Shown here: positions 1 through 4,767 of the stretch, one piece after another
Numbering within the stretch: the stretch's first letter is position 1
How the letters are laid out: each line of letters opens with the position of its first letter
From: Candidatus Aminicenantota bacterium
Lineage (GTDB): Bacteria > Acidobacteriota > Aminicenantia > Aminicenantales > Aminicenantaceae
Reading direction: 5' to 3'
Length of the DNA stretch: 8,943 bases
Assembly (NCBI GenBank): GCA_030633795.1
Contig: DAOWCB010000041.1
Coordinates: 1-8,943, forward strand
The notes under the pieces: model-generated
Seen by the model: the letters and a program-made list of their open reading frames with translations, nothing else
The model's database searches: none
What the model was told of the DNA's origin: nothing
Translations under genes and position numbers: made by a program

Positions 1-148
1 AAGACCCTTCGTCCAATAAAAGATTGATTCTTTCCCTGGCCGTGAGTTTGCCCGCCTGGTGTTGCCGTTCCACTCTTTGTTTTCCCCCGCCGAGTTCAGC
101 AAGTTTTTCCCGCCGCCTCAACTCTTCTAATTTTTTGTCTATTGACAT
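1..148 (-). CDS. Acyl-CoA carboxylase carboxyltransferase beta subunit (propionyl-CoA carboxylase beta / methylmalonyl-CoA decarboxylase alpha type), N-terminal part only
   Basis: The first 49 codons of a gene that continues beyond the left edge. The protein begins MSIDKKLEELRRREKLAELG and continues with a GGGKQRVERQHQAGKLTARE segment followed by an RINLLLDEGS segment. This Gly-rich, charged opening with KLTARER and LLLDEGS is the hallmark N-terminus of the PccB/MmdA carboxyltransferase family, which moves CO2 between carboxybiotin and propionyl- or methylmalonyl-CoA. The ATG at 148 is preceded by GAAGG about nine bases upstream, and the gap to the transaldolase stop is only 16 bases, so it is probably the next gene of the same minus-strand operon. 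The first ~50 residues cannot separate a propionyl-CoA or acetyl-CoA carboxylase beta subunit from a sodium-pumping methylmalonyl-CoA decarboxylase alpha subunit. Genes further left (a biotin carrier, or gamma/delta membrane subunits) would decide. Confidence 0.9.
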   Translation of the reverse strand, partial: MSIDKKLEELRRREKLAELGGGKQRVERQHQAGKLTARERINLLLDEGS

Positions 149-164
149 GGCAAACCTTCAGAAC

Positions 165-812
165 TCAGCTTTTTTTGACTTTTTTCCAGTCGCTCAGGAA
201 TTTATCCATCCCGATGTCGGTCAGTGGGTGTTTAACCAGTTTTTCGATAACGCCAAAAGGAATGGTCGCGATATCCGCGCCTATCATGGCCGCTTCCACC
301 ACATGTAGGGGATGCCGAATGCTTGCGACTATAATCTCTGTGTCCATTCCGTAGTTGTCATAGATGGTCACGATCTCATCCACAAGGTTCATTCCCTCAT
401 GGCTAATATCATCCAAGCGGCCGATAAAAGGGCTCACATATCGAGTTCCCGCTTTGGCCGCCAACAATGCCTGCATGGACGAAAAGATCAGAGTTGTGTT
501 GATGTGGATCCCTTCATGCGACAGGACTTTTGTCGCTTTGAGTCCCTCCAAACAGATGGGGATCTTCACAACGATATTATCCGCTAACGATGCAAGTTTT
601 CTCGATTCCTCGATAATATTTTCCGCCTTCGTCGAAACACTCTCCACACTTACCGGACCGAGAACGATATCGCAAATCTCTTTGATAAGGTCCTCGAACT
701 TCGCATTCTCTTTGGCAAGGAGACTGGGATTTGTCGTAACACCATCGAGGATTCCCCAACCCGCCGCTTCTTTTATTTGTTTGACATTGGCCGTATCCAA
801 AAAGAATTTCAT
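165..812 (-). CDS. tal: Transaldolase, TalC/FSA-like small class
   Basis: A 215-residue single-domain (beta/alpha)8 enzyme that should transfer dihydroxyacetone units between sugar phosphates in the non-oxidative pentose phosphate pathway in the cytoplasm. Visible family marks are FLDTAN (residues 3-8), DGVTTNPSLL (23-32), the Schiff-base lysine K83 in VVKIP, NTTLIFS (105-111), and SPFIGRLDD (127-135). The residue in the SPF motif is F129. In this fold a Phe here goes with transaldolase and a Tyr with fructose-6-phosphate aldolase, so transaldolase is preferred. The ATG at 812 is chosen over an upstream in-frame TTG at 824 because a perfect GGAGGT ribosome site (817-822) sits just before the ATG and would overlap the TTG-started reading. 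Length matches bacterial TalC proteins (about 210-220). It lies 71 bases after the FAH-family gene and 16 bases before the carboxyltransferase gene. Confidence 0.95.
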   Translation of the reverse strand: MKFFLDTANVKQIKEAAGWGILDGVTTNPSLLAKENAKFEDLIKEICDIVLGPVSVESVSTKAENIIEESRKLASLADNIVVKIPICLEGLKATKVLSHEGIHINTTLIFSSMQALLAAKAGTRYVSPFIGRLDDISHEGMNLVDEIVTIYDNYGMDTEIIVASIRHPLHVVEAAMIGADIATIPFGVIEKLVKHPLTDIGMDKFLSDWKKVKKS

Positions 813-832
813 GAGCACCTCCAAAAAATCAG

Positions 833-861
833 AATAAGAAATCTCGCATGCCCTTCTTATT
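833..861 (-). other. Inverted repeat in the gap between the FAH-family gene and tal
   Basis: AATAAGAA and TTCTTATT form a perfect 8-bp stem around a 13-base loop that itself contains the palindrome GCATGC. It lies in the 71-base gap between the FAH-family stop and the transaldolase start; on the minus strand a short T-run follows about four bases later, just before the ribosome site. The stem is almost all A-T, so it is too weak for a convincing intrinsic terminator. It could be an mRNA processing or stability element, or chance. The gap also carries a run of eight T (minus strand) right after the FAH stop codon, without a strong stem before it. Confidence 0.3.
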
Positions 862-883
862 TAATACAATTTGAAAAAAAAGT

Positions 884-1651
884 CTAATCCCAGATTTTCA
901 TGACCGTGTTGGACAGGGTTCCAATCCCTTCTATCTGGACATCCACTTTGTCACCGGGCACCATCGGGCCAATTCCCGCGGGCGTCCCTGTGGTGATGAC
1001 ATCCCCTGGGTTCAAGGTCATGATGTTCGATACAAATCTTACTAAAAAGGGCACGGAAAAAATCAGATTCCGCGTATTGCCCGACTGCCTCAGTTTTCCG
1101 TTCAAAAAAGTCTTGACCCTAAGCCTTGCAGGATCTATATCCGTGGCGATACACGGACCGATGGCAGCAAACGTATCGAAGGATTTTGCGCGGGTGAACT
1201 GGACATCTTTAGTTTGGAGATCCCGGGCCGTCACATCGTTGAAGCATGTGTAACCTAGAATATAGTCATCCGTCAGATCGTCCGGGTGGAGACGGCTCGC
1301 TTTTTTTTTAATGATCACCGCCAATTCTCCTTCGAAATCGACACGTTTTGTCATGGAAGGATACACAATAATACCCTTCGGCCCCACAACCGCAGAAGAG
1401 GGTTTAAGAAAAATCAAAGGTTCTTCAGGCAGAGGTTTTCCCCGTTCCATGGCATGATCCTTATAGTTCAGGCCGATCGCGACGATTTTTGAGGGCATAA
1501 CCGGGGGAAGGAGGGCCACATCGCCTACAGGTATGCCCTTTTTTGCGGTTTTGAATTTCCTATACACCGACCCTTGGACCGCATAAAGCTTGTCCTCTTT
1601 CAAAACTCCGGTGGATATTTTGGTGTTGTGCTTATAACGATAAATTTTCAT
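884..1651 (-). CDS. Fumarylacetoacetate hydrolase (FAH) family protein
   Basis: A 255-residue soluble enzyme of the FAH superfamily, which performs metal-dependent C-C bond hydrolysis, isomerisation or decarboxylation on beta-keto or 2-oxo acid substrates. The N-terminal ~50 residues form the small prefix domain seen in bacterial members, followed by the catalytic core. Core marks are GLNYKDHAMERG (60-71) with the likely catalytic H66, the metal-binding E107 and E109 in DFEGEL, D139 in FNDVTARD, K156 in RAKSFDTFAAIGP, and the closing TTGTPAGIGP (220-229). All metal ligands are present, so it should be active. The length fits the 2-hydroxyhepta-2,4-diene-1,7-dioate isomerase-like branch, but substrates in this family cannot be read from sequence; oxaloacetate decarboxylase or acylpyruvate hydrolase roles are equally possible. 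The ATG overlaps the upstream lipoprotein stop as ATGA, with an AGAGAGG ribosome site, implying translational coupling. Confidence 0.92.
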   Translation of the reverse strand: MKIYRYKHNTKISTGVLKEDKLYAVQGSVYRKFKTAKKGIPVGDVALLPPVMPSKIVAIGLNYKDHAMERGKPLPEEPLIFLKPSSAVVGPKGIIVYPSMTKRVDFEGELAVIIKKKASRLHPDDLTDDYILGYTCFNDVTARDLQTKDVQFTRAKSFDTFAAIGPCIATDIDPARLRVKTFLNGKLRQSGNTRNLIFSVPFLVRFVSNIMTLNPGDVITTGTPAGIGPMVPGDKVDVQIEGIGTLSNTVMKIWD

Positions 1652-2718
1652 CGCAACCTCTCTCTGATCCTATCGGAAATGGTCTTTGATTTTTGGCTTT
1701 CATTTCCGTCCTTGTCCAGGGCCGTGACCGCATAAGCATACATCGTTCCCTTTTCAACCGCTCTGTCATTATAGGCGCCCTCCTTTATGGGATCTGGAGT
1801 GAGCAGGCAAAATTCTGTCGCTTCCTCTTCCCGGCGCCATACCTGGTATCCTTCCAAATCCTCTTCTGCGTTTGCATCCCAGCTGATGGCCAGAACAGCC
1901 TGGCCTGCTACGGAGATCAAACCCTTGGGCGGTTCAGGAGCAAAGGTATCCTTGGCCAAAATTTCCATTCCCTCGGAATCCTCACTTTCAAAATAAGGGG
2001 AGGTGTCCGTGGCAGAAGCCCGGACAAAATATCTGTATGTTTGCCCAAAAACGAAGTTTCTATCTTCGTATTTTCCCCCTTCTGTCAGGCTGGCATTCAG
2101 ACGCTGAGGTTCTGTTTCACCCTCAGAGCGATAAATATTATACCCCTTTACATTGGGAGGAGAAGACTTGTCCCTGTTTTCTATGGGAGGATTCCAGGTG
2201 ATTTCGATCCGATCCGGAAACACCGCTGCCACCACTTCTGTCGGTGGAAGGGGAAGAATCATCGGTTTCATGGAAACCAACACCGAGAACAGGGAATACC
2301 GTTTTTTATCTTTTACACGAAGACCAAACGTGTATTTCTTGGACAAATAATCCTTCCCGGATAAATCGTAGGAATAAACCATAGATTCTTGAATCTGATC
2401 TTCTGTAATCGTTGCAAGAAGCTCGGCTGTCTGCTCAAATTCCGCCACTGGAATTTCCGCTGTTTCTGCCTCTTCGGCTGCTATCCCTTCGAAAATCCAA
2501 ATCTCGATTTTTTCGATCATAGACAGAGTGCTGCCATCTTCATAGGCTGTCGGATTCTGCCAAGTCAAGATTATTTGGTCGGTCTTCTGCACAACACTGA
2601 CATTCTCAGCCGTTTGCGGAAATCTCACAAGCGGGGGCAGAATATTTCCCTTTTTTCCACAACAGAGGCAGAACAGTATAAGATTGGAAATAAGAAAGAC
2701 TGAAAAAAAATTTTTCAT
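1648..2718 (-). CDS. Lipoprotein with three fibronectin type III-like domains and an LptM-like attachment motif
   Basis: A 356-residue predicted envelope lipoprotein. The N-terminus (MKNFFSVFLI then SNLILFCLCCGKKG) is a short signal peptide ending at tandem cysteines 19-20. The sequence CGKKGNILPP (20-29) resembles the CGxKGPLxxP lipid-attachment motif of the LptM/YifL type, making C20 the likely lipidated residue, although Cys at -1 and -3 is not a textbook lipobox. Three FN3-like beta-sandwiches follow: about 34-153 (IILTWQNP; carries a Glu/Ala-rich insert at 79-100), 157-256 (IEITWNPP, GYNIYRSEG, YRYFVRAS) and 260-350 (LAISWDAN, GYQVWRREE, YAYAVTALD). FN3 domains usually mediate binding; no catalytic motif is seen. 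The ATG at 2718 shares TGATG with the hslU stop; a TTG three bases earlier (2721) is a less likely start. No good ribosome site is visible, so translation is probably coupled to hslU. Function unknown. Confidence 0.9.
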   Translation of the reverse strand: MKNFFSVFLISNLILFCLCCGKKGNILPPLVRFPQTAENVSVVQKTDQIILTWQNPTAYEDGSTLSMIEKIEIWIFEGIAAEEAETAEIPVAEFEQTAELLATITEDQIQESMVYSYDLSGKDYLSKKYTFGLRVKDKKRYSLFSVLVSMKPMILPLPPTEVVAAVFPDRIEITWNPPIENRDKSSPPNVKGYNIYRSEGETEPQRLNASLTEGGKYEDRNFVFGQTYRYFVRASATDTSPYFESEDSEGMEILAKDTFAPEPPKGLISVAGQAVLAISWDANAEEDLEGYQVWRREEEATEFCLLTPDPIKEGAYNDRAVEKGTMYAYAVTALDKDGNESQKSKTISDRIRERLR

Positions 2719-4109
2719 CAAAGAATGAAGCGACTCAAGTCTTCGTCCTTGACGATATCTTCGAGCTGTTTTTTCACGTATTTTTTGTCGATTTTGATTT
2801 TCTTTTTTTTCATATCCGGTGCAGAAAAGGATATCTCTTCCATAACCTTTTCCATCACAGTGTGAAGCCTTCGTGCTCCAATGTTTTCCGTGAATTCATT
2901 CACCTTTTCGGCAATTTCGGCTATTTCTTCGATGGCATCTTGACTGAATTCGACACAAAGACCTTCCGTCATCATCAAGGCAACATACTGTTTTATCAAA
3001 GCATTTTCGGGTTCGGTCAAAATACGGATAAAATCGCCCTTATCGAGAGAAGTCAATTCCACACGAATCGGAAATCGCCCTTGAAGTTCCGGGATCAGAT
3101 CCGAAGGCTTAGCCACGTTAAAGGCACCGGCTCCGATGAACAGAACATGATCTGTCCGGATCAGTCCATACCGGGTGTTCACGGTCGTGCCTTCGATGAT
3201 CGGCAACAGATCCCTCTGAACTCCCTCGCGGCTGACTTCGGGACCATGGCCTGTCTCCCTGCCAGAGATCTTGTCCACTTCGTCCAAAAAAATAATCCCG
3301 GAATGCTCCACTCTCTCGACAGCAAGACGGTTCACCTGGTCCATATCGATCAATTTCTGCTGTTCATCTTCCAGCAAAAATTCTCTCGCTTCAGAAATCT
3401 TTACTTTTCTTCTCTTGGATTTCCCTCCCATCAAACCCGGAATCATCTCTTGGATGTGGATGCCGATCTCTTCAACCCCACTGTTGGAAAAGATCTCGAA
3501 CGGAGATGCCATCTTTTCCCTGGTTTCGATCTCAATCAACCGCTCATCCAGAACGCCTTGCTTGAATTGTTTCCTCAGTTTTTCCCGGGTTTGCTTGAAT
3601 CGCTCCATCTCCTCCTGAGCATGATCAGGAGACTGTCTTCTCAACGGAGGAAGCAAGATATCCATGATTTTTTCTTCCACATTTCTTTCGGCTTTTTCCC
3701 TGATCACTTTGATTTGTTCCTGTTTGACCACATCCACAGAAATCCTGACCAAATCCCTTATCATGGATTCCACATCCCTTCCTACGTAACCAACCTCGGT
3801 AAACTTGCTGGCTTCGATCTTGAGAAACGGCGAAGAGGTGAGCTTGGCCAATCTTCGGGATATCTCTGTTTTGCCCACACCGGTCGGGCCGATCATCAGG
3901 ATATTTTTCGGAGCGATTTCATCGGCAAGTTCCGGCGGAAGCTTCTGGCGCCGGTAACGGTTTCGAAGCGCAACGGCTACGGCCTTTTTGGCCGCATTTT
4001 GCCTAATGATATATTTGTCCAGCTCCGCCACGGTCTCTTGTGGCGTGAGTTCGGCCCCATCAAATTTCTTGCCTATTTTTTCGAGACTTTCCGGAAGTGC
4101 TATAGCCAT
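2718..4109 (-). CDS. hslU: ATP-dependent protease ATPase subunit HslU (ClpY)
   Basis: A 463-residue AAA+ unfoldase that docks on the HslV peptidase, unfolds substrates with ATP and feeds them into its chamber in the cytoplasm. Marks in order: LDKYIIRQ (30-37) with the usual Gln changed in context, Walker A GPTGVGKT (74-81), pore loop GYVG (107-110), a long helical intermediate (I) domain of about 115-240 rich in Lys/Glu, Walker B IIFLDEVDK (272-280), VSREGVQRDLLPIIEG (292-307), sensor-2 GARR (411-414), and the C-terminal DLSRFIL, the tail that inserts into HslV to activate it. The tail is intact, so the pair should be functional. Compared with E. coli HslU (443 residues), the N-terminus has roughly 15-20 extra residues before the conserved LTPQETVAELD; no internal ATG fits better. 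The ATG directly abuts the hslV stop codon, with AAGGAA (4116-4121) as ribosome site. Confidence 0.98.
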   Translation of the reverse strand: MAIALPESLEKIGKKFDGAELTPQETVAELDKYIIRQNAAKKAVAVALRNRYRRQKLPPELADEIAPKNILMIGPTGVGKTEISRRLAKLTSSPFLKIEASKFTEVGYVGRDVESMIRDLVRISVDVVKQEQIKVIREKAERNVEEKIMDILLPPLRRQSPDHAQEEMERFKQTREKLRKQFKQGVLDERLIEIETREKMASPFEIFSNSGVEEIGIHIQEMIPGLMGGKSKRRKVKISEAREFLLEDEQQKLIDMDQVNRLAVERVEHSGIIFLDEVDKISGRETGHGPEVSREGVQRDLLPIIEGTTVNTRYGLIRTDHVLFIGAGAFNVAKPSDLIPELQGRFPIRVELTSLDKGDFIRILTEPENALIKQYVALMMTEGLCVEFSQDAIEEIAEIAEKVNEFTENIGARRLHTVMEKVMEEISFSAPDMKKKKIKIDKKYVKKQLEDIVKDEDLSRFIL

Positions 4110-4637
4110 TTAGAGTTCCTTTACGATGATTTGGTCGTTGGTGTAAACGCATATTTCCGCTGCAATATTCATAGCCTCAACGGCTATGTCCTTTGCAGCC
4201 AGGTCTGTTTTTTTAATCAAAGCTCGGGCAGCTGCCAGGGCATAAGCTCCCCCGGAACCGATCGCCAGGATGCCGTCATCCGGTTCCACAACATCCCCCG
4301 TCCCTGATATCAGGAAGGAAAATTCCCTGTCCACCACGATCAGAAGGGCTTCCAGCCGGCGGAGGGCCTTGTCCATCCGCCAGTCCTTTGCCAGTTCTAT
4401 GGCAGCACGGGAAAGGTTGCCTTGGTATTCCTCTAATTTTATTTCGAAGCGGGCAAAAAGGGCAAAGGCATCCGAGGTTGCCCCGGAAAATCCGGCCAGT
4501 ACATTCCCCTTGTAAAGAGTCCGGATTTTGCTGGCTTTTTTCTTCAATACGGTTTGACCGATTGTCACCTGGCCGTCTCCAGCAATGGCCACTTTTCCTT
4601 TGTGCCGCACACATAAAATCGTTGTTGCATTTATCAT
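4110..4637 (-). CDS. hslV: ATP-dependent protease peptidase subunit HslV (ClpQ)
   Basis: A 175-residue threonine peptidase of the proteasome-beta fold that forms the proteolytic double ring of the HslUV complex. The start MINATTILCVRHKGKVAIAG shows a four-residue propeptide (MINA) before TT; by alignment with the TTI start of E. coli HslV, T5 becomes the N-terminal nucleophile after processing. Other family marks are AGDGQVTIG (19-27), the basic KASKIRTLY region, LAGFSGATSDAF, LAKDWRMDKALRRLEALL, ISGTGDVVEPDD, AIGSGGAYALAAARAL and ICVYTND near the C-terminus. The ATG at 4637 is preceded by GTGGTGATCC, a near match to the anti-SD complement GAGGTGATC. It is the first gene of the minus-strand operon and has a good promoter candidate upstream. 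Confidence 0.97.
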   Translation of the reverse strand: MINATTILCVRHKGKVAIAGDGQVTIGQTVLKKKASKIRTLYKGNVLAGFSGATSDAFALFARFEIKLEEYQGNLSRAAIELAKDWRMDKALRRLEALLIVVDREFSFLISGTGDVVEPDDGILAIGSGGAYALAAARALIKKTDLAAKDIAVEAMNIAAEICVYTNDQIIVKEL

Positions 4638-4657
4638 CGGATCACCACTCGTTCCCT

Positions 4658-4686
4658 ATATTAATGAATCTGCCAAAGAATTTCAA
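4658..4686 (-). promoter_or_regulatory. Candidate sigma70-type promoter for the hslVU operon
   Basis: Read on the minus strand: -35 TTGAAA (4681-4686, five of six consensus bases), exactly 17 bases of spacer, then -10 TAATAT (4658-4663, four of six). It sits 20 bases upstream of the hslV start codon, so the leader would be very short. It is the only well-spaced pair I found on this strand in the divergent gap. I saw no convincing heat-shock sigma32 pair or CIRCE element. Confidence 0.55.
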
Positions 4687-4692
4687 TGCATG

Positions 4693-4708
4693 ATGGGAAT
4701 GTCCCCAT
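4693..4708. promoter_or_regulatory. Possible operator palindrome between the divergent promoters
   Basis: ATGGG and CCCAT form a perfect 5-bp inverted repeat with a 6-base centre (AATGTC). An outer pair CAATG (4684-4688) and CATTG (4706-4710) flanks it. The element lies between, and slightly overlaps, the two opposing -35 boxes, which is where a shared regulator would act. The arms are short and the regulator is unknown, so this may be chance. Confidence 0.25.
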
Positions 4709-4736
4709 TGACCTTATTATTGTTATATGGTATTCA
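4708..4736 (+). promoter_or_regulatory. Candidate promoter for the Asp-box protein gene
   Basis: -35 TTGACC (4708-4713, five of six consensus bases), a 17-base spacer, and -10 TATTCA (4731-4736, three of six) strengthened by an extended -10 TG one base upstream (4728-4729). Transcription would begin near 4743, giving a leader of about 25 bases that carries the strong GGAGGAAGG ribosome site at 4758-4766 before the GTG start. Confidence 0.5.
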
Positions 4737-4767
4737 CATAAGTTACTAAAAAAGGACGGAGGAAGGC

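Noticed and set aside
1693..2364. A 223-codon plus-strand frame antisense to the FN3 lipoprotein gene
   Set aside because: No domain features; the minus-strand frame has a signal peptide, FN3 motifs and tight operon junctions.
2862..4307. A 481-codon plus-strand open frame antisense to hslU and part of hslV
   Set aside because: It spans two well-supported genes in antisense, is rich in Phe/His/Leu typical of reversed coding sequence, and has no recognisable domain. It is a shadow of hslU codon usage.
4701..4713. Heat-shock sigma32 -10 element (CCCCAT) upstream of hslV
   Set aside because: It is on the strand facing away from hslV and has no CTTGAA box at the required distance.
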